Translations under genes and position numbers: made by a program
The notes under the pieces: generated by a model
What the model was told of the DNA's origin: nothing
Database searches by the model: none
Seen by the model: the letters and a program-made list of their open reading frames with translations, nothing else
Shown: piece by piece, positions 53,518 through 62,178 of the stretch
How positions within the stretch are numbered: position 1 is the stretch's first letter
Layout: the number at the start of each line of letters is the position of its first letter
Source of the DNA: Anabaena sphaerica FACHB-251
Lineage (GTDB): Bacteria > Cyanobacteriota > Cyanobacteriia > Cyanobacteriales > Nostocaceae
Reading direction: 5' to 3'
DNA: 64,000 nt
Assembly (NCBI RefSeq): GCF_014696825.1
Contig: NZ_JACJQU010000004.1
Coordinates: 310,001-374,000, forward strand

Positions 53518-54363
53518 ATGACAACATTAAATTTCCATAACAAAACCCAAAGCCAACAATTACGAACTCAGAAAAAAGAAGACTTTTTAGTAATTGAAGG
53601 TGTTAATAAAATTTATCCCACCTCCGAAGGGCCTTACACCGTACTAGATGACATTAACCTCAAAGTACGTGAAGGTGAATTTATTTGTTTGATTGGACAT
53701 TCCGGCTGTGGAAAATCAACACTCCTGAACATGGTTTCTGGGTTTAATAAACCTACCAACGGTGTTGTCTGGTTACAAGGTCAACCCATCACCGAACCAG
53801 GTCCAGACCGAATGATGGTATTTCAAAACTATTGTTTACTACCTTGGTTAAACGTTTTTGATAACGTTTACCTAGCTGTTGATTCTGTATTTCCCAAAAA
53901 AAGCCAAGCTGAAAAACGGGCAATAGTCAGAGAACATTTAGCAATGGTAGGACTAACAGAAGCAGCCCAAAAGAAACCGAGTCAAATTTCTGGAGGGATG
54001 AAACAACGAGTAGCGATCGCTCGTGCTTTAGCCATCCGTCCCCAACTCCTCATTTTAGACGAACCCTTCGGCGCTTTAGATGCCATCACCAAAGAAGAAT
54101 TACAGGAAGAACTACTGCAAATTTGGTCAGAACATCAAGTCACAGTTTTAATGATTACCCATGACATTGATGAAGCACTTTTCTTAGCAGACAAATTAGT
54201 CATGATGACAAACGGCCCTGCGGCAAATATTGGCGAAGTTTTAGAAATACCCTTCTCTCGTCCTCGCAACCGTCGTCGCATCATGGAAAATCCAGAATAT
54301 TACAACCTGCGAAACTACGCCCTAGACTTTCTCTATCGTCGTTGCGCTCATGTTGATGAGTAA
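53518..54363 (+). CDS. nrtD: Nitrate ABC transporter ATPase
   Basis: A 281-residue ATPase of the NrtD/CmpD type. Walker [10 protein letters not shown], signature [15 protein letters not shown], Walker [14 protein letters not shown] and the switch His in MITHDIDEA are intact. It resembles the N-terminal half of NrtC, with which it forms the heterodimeric ATPase of the nitrate transporter. It ends 121 bp before nrtP. Confidence 0.96.
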   Translation: MTTLNFHNKTQSQQLRTQKKEDFLVIEGVNKIYPTSEGPYTVLDDINLKVREGEFICLIGHSGCGKSTLLNMVSGFNKPTNGVVWLQGQPITEPGPDRMMVFQNYCLLPWLNVFDNVYLAVDSVFPKKSQAEKRAIVREHLAMVGLTEAAQKKPSQISGGMKQRVAIARALAIRPQLLILDEPFGALDAITKEELQEELLQIWSEHQVTVLMITHDIDEALFLADKLVMMTNGPAANIGEVLEIPFSRPRNRRRIMENPEYYNLRNYALDFLYRRCAHVDE

Positions 54364-54484
54364 TTGGCATAATTCGTAATTGGGAAAAAGCCACAGGAAA
54401 TGGGGAAAAATTACCCGTTTCCTACCTCAATAAGTAAGTATGGCTACGCTATGCAAGCTATTATAAATCAACAGGAAACTTTAA

Positions 54485-55984
54485 ATGCTAAAAGGATTAT
54501 TTTCATTAAAAGGCCGTTATCGGATTTTACATCAGACTTGGTTTGCTTTCTTTCTCACCTTTGTCTGTTGGTTTAACTTTGCGCCCTTCGCTACCACAAT
54601 TGGTAAAGAATTAAATTTATTACCTGAACAAATTAAAACTTTAGGTATCTGTAATTTAGCTTTAACAATTCCGGCCCGCATCATTATCGGAATGTTACTG
54701 GATAAATTTGGCCCCAGAATTACCTATTCCCTGTTATTGATGTTTGCTGTTATTCCCTGTTTAGCAACAGCATTAGCCCAAGACTTTAACCAACTAGTTA
54801 TAAGTCGCTTATTAATGGGAATAGTCGGTTCTGGATTTGTTGTTGGTATCCGCATGGTAGCGGAATGGTTTCCTCCCAAAGAAATGGGAATTGCTCAAGG
54901 TATTTATGGCGGTTGGGGCAACTTTGGAGCATTTGGAGCAGAATTTGCTTTACCAACAATTGCAATTGCAACCAGCTTTTTAGGTGGTGGTGGTTCTAAC
55001 TGGAGATTAACAATCGCCTTAACAGGAATTATAGCCGGAATTTATGGCGTAATCTACTACAACAGCGTTCAAGATACACCCATTGGTAAAGTTTATAAAA
55101 AACCCAAGAAAAATGGCTCTTTAGAAGTAACATCGATCAAAAGCTTTTGGGCGATGATTGTTTCTAACTTCGGGTTAATTTTCGCATTAGGCTTATTAGC
55201 TTGGCGTTTAGAACAAAAAAATATTCACTTCCTTACACTCAGTCAGATGTATATAGCTTGGTTGGCATTAGCAGGATTATTTGCTTACCAAAGTTATCAA
55301 GCTTACCAAGTCAATAAAGAATTACTAACTGGACAAAAAACATACCCTGCAAATCAACGTTATCAATTTGGTCAAGTAGCATTACTAGAATTTACCTATA
55401 TTACCAACTTTGGTTCAGAACTTGCAGTCGTTTCCATGCTACCTTCCTTCTTTGAAAAAACCTTTGGTTTAGAACACGTAGTAGCCGGAATGATCGCCGC
55501 AACCTATCCCTTCTTAAACCTAGTTTCTCGTCCTAGTGGAGGTTTAATTTCTGATAAATTAAAATCTCGTAAATGGACAATGACAATTGTTTCCGCTGGG
55601 ATTGCTTTTGGCTATTTGATGGCGCACTTCATTAACAAAGATTGGCCTATCCCCTTAGCAATTGCTGCAACAATGTTTGCTGCTTACTTTGCTCAAGCAG
55701 GTTGTGGTGCAACTTACGGAATAGTCCCATTAATCAAAAAAGAAGCAACTGGACAAATAGCAGGAAACGTTGGCGCTTACGGCAACTTTGGTGGCGTAGT
55801 TTATCTCACAATATACAGCTTAACTGACCCATCAACCCTATTTGCCACAATGGGTATAGCGGCAATGATTTGCTCATTTATGTGTGCATTCTTCCTTAAA
55901 GAACCAAAAGATTCATTTGCATCTGATAATGAAAGCGAAGAAGAAACAATTAATCATCAACCAGCATTAATAACTGAAGAATAA
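54485..55984 (+). CDS. nrtP: MFS nitrate/nitrite permease (NNP family)
   Basis: A 499-residue major facilitator with twelve predicted helices. The nitrate-porter signatures are present: GFVVGIRMVAEWFPPKEMGI and AQGIYGGWGNFGAFGAEFAL in helix 5, and the second NNP motif GQIAGNVGAYGNFGGVVYL in helix 11. The conserved Arg that binds nitrate lies in VVGIRM. NrtP normally replaces NrtABCD in cyanobacteria that lack the ABC system; here it follows nrtD in the same operon. The C-terminal tail is acidic (SEEETINHQP). Confidence 0.95.
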   Translation: MLKGLFSLKGRYRILHQTWFAFFLTFVCWFNFAPFATTIGKELNLLPEQIKTLGICNLALTIPARIIIGMLLDKFGPRITYSLLLMFAVIPCLATALAQDFNQLVISRLLMGIVGSGFVVGIRMVAEWFPPKEMGIAQGIYGGWGNFGAFGAEFALPTIAIATSFLGGGGSNWRLTIALTGIIAGIYGVIYYNSVQDTPIGKVYKKPKKNGSLEVTSIKSFWAMIVSNFGLIFALGLLAWRLEQKNIHFLTLSQMYIAWLALAGLFAYQSYQAYQVNKELLTGQKTYPANQRYQFGQVALLEFTYITNFGSELAVVSMLPSFFEKTFGLEHVVAGMIAATYPFLNLVSRPSGGLISDKLKSRKWTMTIVSAGIAFGYLMAHFINKDWPIPLAIAATMFAAYFAQAGCGATYGIVPLIKKEATGQIAGNVGAYGNFGGVVYLTIYSLTDPSTLFATMGIAAMICSFMCAFFLKEPKDSFASDNESEEETINHQPALITEE

Positions 55985-55989
55985 TTTTC

Positions 55990-56085
55990 TCACACAGAGG
56001 CACAAAGGTAAGAACACAAAGAAATTTTGAAAATCACACATCCTTCCTCATTCTCTCTGCGCCTCTGCGTCTCTGCGTGAAATAA
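55990..56085. repeat. Dispersed repeat CACAGAGGCACAAAGG / CTCTGCGCCTCTGCGTCTCTGCG
   Basis: The nrtP-narB gap is made almost wholly of the GCAGAGGCGCAGAG-type dispersed repeat in two opposite orientations, which gives a weak fold-back. Similar sequences occur at about 50349-50375 and 38255-38325. Confidence 0.6.
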
Positions 56086-56101
56086 AAAAATTATAAATAC
56101 C

Positions 56102-58303
56102 ATGAATGAATTCACAAAAACACTTTGTCCTTATTGCGGTGTTGGTTGCGGTTTAGAAGTTTCCCCACCAGCCCAACATGGAAAAGCCACAAATCGAGAT
56201 AGTGAAGGAACTCCAACTTGGCGGGTACGTGGTGATAAATCACATCCATCTAGTCAAGGAATGGTATGCGTTAAAGGTGCCACTATTGCTGAATCTTTAG
56301 ATAAAAATAGATTGAATTATCCAATGATGCGCGATTCTTTAAAACAAGAATTTCGTCGCGTTAGTTGGGATGAAGCCTTTGATAAAATTACCCAACGGAT
56401 TCAAACATTACGCTTAAATGGTGATGAAACAGATTCTATCTGTATGTATGGTTCTGGACAATTTCAAACTGAAGATTATTATCTTGCTCAAAAATTACTC
56501 AAAGGTTGTTTAGGTACTAATAATTTTGATGCTAATTCCCGTCTTTGTATGTCTAGTGCAGTGTCTGGGTACATTCAAAGTTTTGGTGCTGATGGGCCTC
56601 CTTGCTGTTATGAAGATTTGGAATTAACTGATTGTGCATTTTTAATTGGCACAAATACAGCAGAATGTCACCCGATTATTTTTAACCGTTTGGCAAAATA
56701 TCATAAAAAAAATCGTCATGTGAAAATGGTAGTTGTTGATCCTCGTCGCACTCCCACCGCAGAAGCAGCAGATTTACATTTAGCTATTCGTCCTGGTACA
56801 GATATTGATTTGTTAAATGGGATTGCTCATTTATTAATGCGCTGGAATTACATTGATACATTATTCATGGATGATTGTACAAGCAATTTTCCAGCTTATG
56901 CCGAAGTAATTCGCCATTATTCGCCGGATGTGGTAGCTAGTCGATGTGGTATTAGTATTGCAGATTTAGAAACTGCTGCTAAATATTGGGGAAAATCAAA
57001 ATCTGTACTTTCTTTATGGTCGATGGGTGTCAATCAATCTACAGAAGGTACGGCTAAAGTTAGAACTATTATTAATTTACATTTAATGACGGGGCAAATA
57101 GGTAAACCTGGTGCTGGCCCTTTTTCTCTCACTGGTCAACCTAACGCAATGGGAGGACGGGAAGCGGGAGGTTTAGCGCATTTGTTGCCGGGTTATCGTC
57201 TGGTAAAAAATGAACAACATCGCACAGAAGTTGAAGATTTTTGGGGTTTAGAAAGAGGTAAAATTTCACCTGTTGCTGGTTTAACAGCTTGGGATATGAT
57301 TACTGGTTTGGAATCTGGAAATGTGGGTTTATTGTGGATAGCTGCCACTAATCCCGCTGTGAGTATGCCAGATTTAGAACGCACTAAAAAAGCATTGTTA
57401 AAATCGCCTTTTACTATATATCAAGATGCTTATTATCCTACGGAAACATCAGCTTATGCTCATGTTTTATTACCTGCGGCGCAGTGGGGCGAAAAAACTG
57501 GGATAATGACTAATTCAGAAAGAAGAGTAACTCTGTGTTCAGCTTTTCGTGAACCACCAAGGGAAGCAAAACCAGATTGGGAAATTTTTGCAGAAGTGGG
57601 ACGACGCTTGGGTTTTGAGGATAAGTTCGCTTTTAATAATTCTGCGGAAGTTTATGCGGAGTTTGTACAATTAACTCGTCACCGTCCTTGTGATATGTCA
57701 GGTTTGAGTCACCAAAAATTACAAGTACAAGGACCGACTCAATGGCCACACCCAAAAGAGGAGGCAGGGACGCGGAGAGGCAGGGACGCGGGGAAACGTC
57801 TTTACACGGATTTACGTTTTCATACCCCTGATGGACGCGCTAGGTTTGGCGCATATTATTCAAAAGGACTCGCAGAACCACCTGATCCCAATTATCCTTT
57901 TGTATTAACTACTGGGCGACTTTACGGACATTGGCACACACAAACGCGCACGGGTAGAATTGAGAAAATTCGCCAAATGCACCCGGAACCGTTTATTGAG
58001 ATTCATCCCCGTGATGCTGCGACGTTGGGAATTATTGATCATCAGTGGTTAGAAGTGCGATCGCGTCGTGGTAAAACTAAGTTTCCTGCTAAAGTCACAA
58101 AAGCTATTTCTCCTGGTACTGTTTTTGTCCCCATGCACTGGGGTAAGCTATGGGCTGATGATGCTGAAGCCAATAATCTCACCCATTCAGAATCTTGTCC
58201 TGATTCCCTCCAACCAGAATTAAAAGCTTGTGCTGTGCAGCTAGTCCCAATTTTTGTAGAATCTACAGCCAAAAATTATCAGCTTCAGTCCTCACAATGG
58301 TAA
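56102..58303 (+). CDS. narB: Ferredoxin-nitrate reductase
   Basis: A 733-residue molybdopterin enzyme reducing nitrate to nitrite with ferredoxin. The [4Fe-4S] ligands are at the N-terminus ([14 protein letters not shown] ... [13 protein letters not shown]). Mo-bis-MGD segments include [40 protein letters not shown] and [20 protein letters not shown]. Cys in [12 protein letters not shown] is the expected Mo ligand. A short Arg/Gly-rich insert near residue 555-567 ([12 protein letters not shown]) looks repeat-derived. It ends the nir operon. Confidence 0.97.
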   Translation: MNEFTKTLCPYCGVGCGLEVSPPAQHGKATNRDSEGTPTWRVRGDKSHPSSQGMVCVKGATIAESLDKNRLNYPMMRDSLKQEFRRVSWDEAFDKITQRIQTLRLNGDETDSICMYGSGQFQTEDYYLAQKLLKGCLGTNNFDANSRLCMSSAVSGYIQSFGADGPPCCYEDLELTDCAFLIGTNTAECHPIIFNRLAKYHKKNRHVKMVVVDPRRTPTAEAADLHLAIRPGTDIDLLNGIAHLLMRWNYIDTLFMDDCTSNFPAYAEVIRHYSPDVVASRCGISIADLETAAKYWGKSKSVLSLWSMGVNQSTEGTAKVRTIINLHLMTGQIGKPGAGPFSLTGQPNAMGGREAGGLAHLLPGYRLVKNEQHRTEVEDFWGLERGKISPVAGLTAWDMITGLESGNVGLLWIAATNPAVSMPDLERTKKALLKSPFTIYQDAYYPTETSAYAHVLLPAAQWGEKTGIMTNSERRVTLCSAFREPPREAKPDWEIFAEVGRRLGFEDKFAFNNSAEVYAEFVQLTRHRPCDMSGLSHQKLQVQGPTQWPHPKEEAGTRRGRDAGKRLYTDLRFHTPDGRARFGAYYSKGLAEPPDPNYPFVLTTGRLYGHWHTQTRTGRIEKIRQMHPEPFIEIHPRDAATLGIIDHQWLEVRSRRGKTKFPAKVTKAISPGTVFVPMHWGKLWADDAEANNLTHSESCPDSLQPELKACAVQLVPIFVESTAKNYQLQSSQW

Positions 58304-58522
58304 GCTTCTAAGTAAATTCCTCAAGAGTGAATTGCCAATAGAGTCAATAATCTATAGTTACAATTATTTTTTTTGATTCTTGACTTGGAGAAATAAGCAC
58401 CTGAATGCCTGTTTTTATATTGACTTTTGTCAGTTAAACCTGCTTAAGTCTGATTACCAAAAAAGCAATTGTCTCAATGAGGGTTTATTTTTGAATGTTG
58501 ATTGAAGCATGGGACACTACTA

Positions 58523-58981
58523 ATGAAGAGATTATTTAAGCAAATTAAAGCCTTGACCAGCGATGATAACTTCATGCACTTCATTGAAAACATCGAAGTG
58601 GTAGTTTCTAAGATTCTCTCTATTTTGATGGTGCTGGTAATTTTTGTGGCTATTGCAGATTTGAGTATTTTTCTGGTTAAAGAGTTATTCGATGCACCTT
58701 ACGGTAAATTTAATACCATTTTATTTAAGGTATTTGGTTTATTTTTAAATGTTCTAATTGCTTTAGAAATTTTAGAAAATATCACAGCTTATCTAAAAAA
58801 ACACGTTTTTCAGGTTGAGTTAGTAATTGTTACCTCCTTAATTGCTATCGCCCGAAAAATTATTATTCTGGATTTAGAAAAAGTAACAGGAATTGATATT
58901 ATAGGATTAGGAATTGCTATACTTGCTCTCTCGATTAGTTATTTAATAATTCGTTCTAGCAAATCCCATAATAGAGATTAG
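58523..58981 (+). CDS. PsiE-like (phosphate-starvation-inducible) membrane protein
   Basis: A 152-residue protein with four membrane segments (KILSILMVLVIFVAIADLSI; FKVFGLFLNVLIALEILENI; VELVIVTSLIAIARKIIILD; LGIAILALSISYLIIR), the arrangement of the PsiE family. The frame opens at TTG 58502, but ATG 58523 is better. Function unknown. It lies between narB and narM on the same strand, 219 bp after narB, and may be transcribed with narM. Confidence 0.82.
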   Translation: MKRLFKQIKALTSDDNFMHFIENIEVVVSKILSILMVLVIFVAIADLSIFLVKELFDAPYGKFNTILFKVFGLFLNVLIALEILENITAYLKKHVFQVELVIVTSLIAIARKIIILDLEKVTGIDIIGLGIAILALSISYLIIRSSKSHNRD

Positions 58982-59018
58982 CTAATTACCAGATGAGGTT
59001 TAAAATATCAAATTTTAT

Positions 59019-59474
59019 ATGATAACCGAATTTTTTGAATTTGAAGCAGATTTTGTTGACGCTCTCCGTTGCATACCGATGCAGGTACGTTGTAAGTTAG
59101 ATACCTGTGGGATAAAACTCAAATTGTCTGATTGGAATCAGATAACTTTATCACAACGTACCACTTTAGTTGAATTACCCTGCTCAACAGAAACAGAGAT
59201 TGAATTTTACCAAGAGTATCTACAAAAATTAATTTTAGAACATACAGGCAAACCAGCTAGTAAATTACCAATTGAGCCTCATCCCCCTTGGATGGATTCT
59301 ACAACTGTACCACCTAGCGTTCAGGAAAAAGCACAAGAAATAGGTGTTACCATCACGTTACAACAGTGGGAAATGTTAACTCCATTACAACGGTTTGCTC
59401 TGCTTAAACTTAGTCGTCCCGGACATGAAAACAAAAACTTTCCCAACGCAATGGCAGAATTTAATCTGATTTAG
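59019..59474 (+). CDS. narM: Nitrate reductase-associated protein NarM
   Basis: A 151-residue protein of the cyanobacterial nitrate-reductase-associated family: FFEFEADFVDALRCIPMQVR, CGIKLKLSDWNQITLSQRT and ITLQQWEMLTPLQRFALLKL. In Synechococcus elongatus, NarM is needed for an active nitrate reductase although it is not a known enzyme subunit. Cytoplasmic. It lies 37 bp after the PsiE-like gene and about 700 bp after narB, which fits the role. Confidence 0.92.
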   Translation: MITEFFEFEADFVDALRCIPMQVRCKLDTCGIKLKLSDWNQITLSQRTTLVELPCSTETEIEFYQEYLQKLILEHTGKPASKLPIEPHPPWMDSTTVPPSVQEKAQEIGVTITLQQWEMLTPLQRFALLKLSRPGHENKNFPNAMAEFNLI

Positions 59475-59677
59475 TCAGTGGTCAGTGGTAAAACTACCAT
59501 AAATTGACATCTGTTGCTGGATTAGCGTGAATTTGGCATTTTGTATTTTTAATTGGAGCAAAGCGACGGTTGCTGAAGTTATAGTGTATTTATCAATGGT
59601 GCTGCTGTTCATAAGGCTAAGGTTAAGTCTACTAACCAAACATTTTCAAAATTTGTTCAGACACACTCACTAACTCG

Positions 59678-61048
59678 ATGACAGGCAAAAACGCAAGACA
59701 TAATGCATTTCTGCGGCTAGTGTCTAGTAATGAAGTAGCTTCCAGGCCAGAATCTCGCTACTCGCTGCTTCCCAATCAAGAGATGGTCATTGGACGCGAC
59801 CCCAGCTGCCAAGTTGTCTTGGATGCCATGATGTACAGGATGGTGTCTCGTCGTCATGCAGTAGTTCGTCCCCTCTCGTTATCACCAGATAAGAGGTTCA
59901 GCTGGGTTATTTGCGATTTAAACAGTGCCAATGGCACTTTTTTAAATGGTCAACTTTTGCAAGGTTCTCAGGAATTACACCAGGGAGATCACATTTCTTT
60001 GGGTGCTGATGGTCCGCAATTCATTTTTGAGTATGAATTCATACCTCAACCCACAGTCATGACCGCTAATCAAGGTACAGTAATAGCCTCTGCCAAAAAC
60101 AAGCAACTGCAATCACCGCATGACTCAGTTAGTTTCACACAGCTATTTCCAATTATTTCCACGGGAAAAGATTTAACTCGCAAGGCCTACCTTGTACCGG
60201 GAATATTAACAGTTATCTTCGTAGTGTTAATGTTCGGTACTGTAGGCAATCCCCAAGCAAATCAAGTAATTGTAGGGTCTTATATCGCCTCTGCTGCTTA
60301 TTACTTTGTTTACCGACTTTGCGGTAAACAGAAGCCTTGGTGGGTACTCATTGCTATGGCATTGAGTACAATGCTAATTTTGCTCAGTCCTTTATTAGAT
60401 TTTTTTATCTTTGTATTTCGCGTGATTTTGCCTGGTAGTCTACCCTTATCTCAAGATTCGATTACCTTCACAGAATTACTGGTGCGAATGTTTTTTGGCG
60501 CTGGGTTGATGGAAGAATTTCTCAAGGCATTACCAGTATTAGCTGCATATTTCATAGGTAACTCATTGCCATCACCCTGGCGGGAACGTATAGGAGTTTG
60601 GGAACCACTAGATGGTATTCTCTTGGGAACTGCTTCTGCTGTGGGTTTTACCTTGCTGGAAACTCTTGGTCAATATGTGCCTGTAATTACCCAAAATGTC
60701 ACCCAACAAGCAGGAGTGGGTGCTGGTCAACTGGTGGGTTTGCAGCTACTGATTCCCAGAATTTTAGGTTCTGTCGCTGGACACATGGCTTACAGCGGAT
60801 ATTTGGGCTATTTTATCGGGTTGGCCGTCCTCAAGCCTTTAATGGGTTGGCAGATTCTCTCGGTTGGTTATTTAAGTGCCTCCGCCCTCCATGCCTTATG
60901 GAATGCTACGGGTTCTATTAATGCCCTGCTGTTGGTAGTTGTGGGTGTTTTATCTTATGCCTTTTTGATGGCGGCAATTCTCAAAGCACGGGTATTATCA
61001 CCAACACGAGCGCAAAATTTCGCTACTCGCTTTCTTGAACCCAAATAA
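59678..61048 (+). CDS. FHA domain-PrsW family intramembrane protease
   Basis: A 456-residue fusion. An FHA domain (about 25-130) has the full phosphothreonine-binding set: VIGRDPSCQV, SRRHA and LNSANGTFLNG. A linker leads to about eight membrane segments with PrsW motifs: MEEFLKALPVL (Glu-Glu near 279-280), DGILLGTASAVGFTLLETLG (Glu near 327) and AGHMAYSGYLGYF (His near 369). PrsW proteases cleave anti-sigma factors in Bacillus. Here the FHA domain suggests control by a Ser/Thr kinase. The substrate is unknown. Confidence 0.88.
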   Translation: MTGKNARHNAFLRLVSSNEVASRPESRYSLLPNQEMVIGRDPSCQVVLDAMMYRMVSRRHAVVRPLSLSPDKRFSWVICDLNSANGTFLNGQLLQGSQELHQGDHISLGADGPQFIFEYEFIPQPTVMTANQGTVIASAKNKQLQSPHDSVSFTQLFPIISTGKDLTRKAYLVPGILTVIFVVLMFGTVGNPQANQVIVGSYIASAAYYFVYRLCGKQKPWWVLIAMALSTMLILLSPLLDFFIFVFRVILPGSLPLSQDSITFTELLVRMFFGAGLMEEFLKALPVLAAYFIGNSLPSPWRERIGVWEPLDGILLGTASAVGFTLLETLGQYVPVITQNVTQQAGVGAGQLVGLQLLIPRILGSVAGHMAYSGYLGYFIGLAVLKPLMGWQILSVGYLSASALHALWNATGSINALLLVVVGVLSYAFLMAAILKARVLSPTRAQNFATRFLEPK

Positions 61049-61307
61049 AACATTTATCAGTTCTCAGTTATCAGTGCCTTTATCAGTGCCTTCTGTGTCC
61101 TGTTATCCACACTATTTAATTACTTTTCTATGCCTTAGGATAGATGTCTCAATCGTTGCGATCAGTCTATATATTAGTCTATGCTGAAGGGAATATGAGT
61201 AAAAAATGAAAGTTCAGCAAAAGATTTTAAGACACAGAACAACCGTGCCGCCATCGAAAATAATTACTGCTTCCTTTTAATACCCTCCCATTCATGAGGG
61301 CTGAAAT

Positions 61308-61946
61308 TTAAGATTCTTCTTGTAAGCTGGAGATTTCTTTGAAGGCATAATGTGCGATCGCTAAACTGACTTTTGCCTGTTCTATTTCCGATAAACCTGT
61401 CCACTCTCGATTTTCAATATTGCTGATTATAGATGCCAGATTTTGTTGTTGGTTACTTCGCATGGAGTATGCAAAAGGACGGGCTAGAACTAGTAAGTCG
61501 TCTGTTCCCCAATTTGGCAGCAAAGCTTGAACACATTCTACTAGTTTTTCACTGGCAGACTGTTCTAAATTGATAATTTCCGATGCTTTTTGAGCGATCG
61601 CATTCAGCCAACTTGAGGGAACAGAGGCAGCAAAAGCACTATCTAAAGATGCTTTTAGACTTTTAGATGGCTGTTCATCATGGTCAGTTTTAGAATGGTA
61701 AACTTGAGACCAAATTTCGTCTAGATTGTGATAAAAATCTTGCGATCGCCCAGTCAGGTCTTCTGCTAGTAAATCCTCACATTCAAACTGCTGCTCTAGT
61801 TGATTAAAATAAGCTTCCGATTCTTGATCAGCTAGATTCCATGGATAAGTCGCATCTTCAGGTAGTAGTAGTGCTTCTAATAACTCTAAATCGACTGTCG
61901 ATGGTAAAAATTGGCAAGTATCTAAACCATTGATTTTATTAATCAT
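61308..61946 (-). CDS. Unknown acidic protein (212 aa) between FHA proteins
   Basis: A 212-residue soluble, acidic, helical protein. Notable stretches are LELLEALLLPEDATYPWNLA near the N-terminus, DLLVLARPFAYSMRSNQ and ENREWTGLSEIEQAKVSLAI. No signal peptide, no membrane segment, no recognised domain. It lies between a PrsW-FHA gene and a CHAT-FHA gene and is transcribed in the direction of the latter, with a 232-bp repeat-filled gap. It could be a substrate or adaptor of either protease, which is speculation from position. Confidence 0.65.
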   Translation of the reverse strand: MINKINGLDTCQFLPSTVDLELLEALLLPEDATYPWNLADQESEAYFNQLEQQFECEDLLAEDLTGRSQDFYHNLDEIWSQVYHSKTDHDEQPSKSLKASLDSAFAASVPSSWLNAIAQKASEIINLEQSASEKLVECVQALLPNWGTDDLLVLARPFAYSMRSNQQQNLASIISNIENREWTGLSEIEQAKVSLAIAHYAFKEISSLQEES

Positions 61947-62030
61947 GTTTCACCTCACAATTAATTAGCATTAATTAACTCTGTTGACAGCTACAACTGG
62001 AAGATTCAAATTTCCGCAAAAACAATTCAT

Positions 62031-62178
62031 TAGTCATTGGTCATTGGTCATTAGTCGTTAGTTAGTAGAAGAAGGCAAAAGGCGGGAGGCAAGAGTTAGA
62101 AGGTTATTATCCCCATCTCCCCATCTCCCAATTTCCCAATTTCCCAATTTCCCCAGCTACCGAGTCCCCAGTCCCCAG
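62031..62178. repeat. STRR repeats (TCATTGG)n, (TTTCCCAA)n, (CCCCAGT)n
   Basis: Several consecutive heptamer families fill the gap between the 212-residue protein gene and the stop of the CHAT-FHA gene. Confidence 0.8.
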
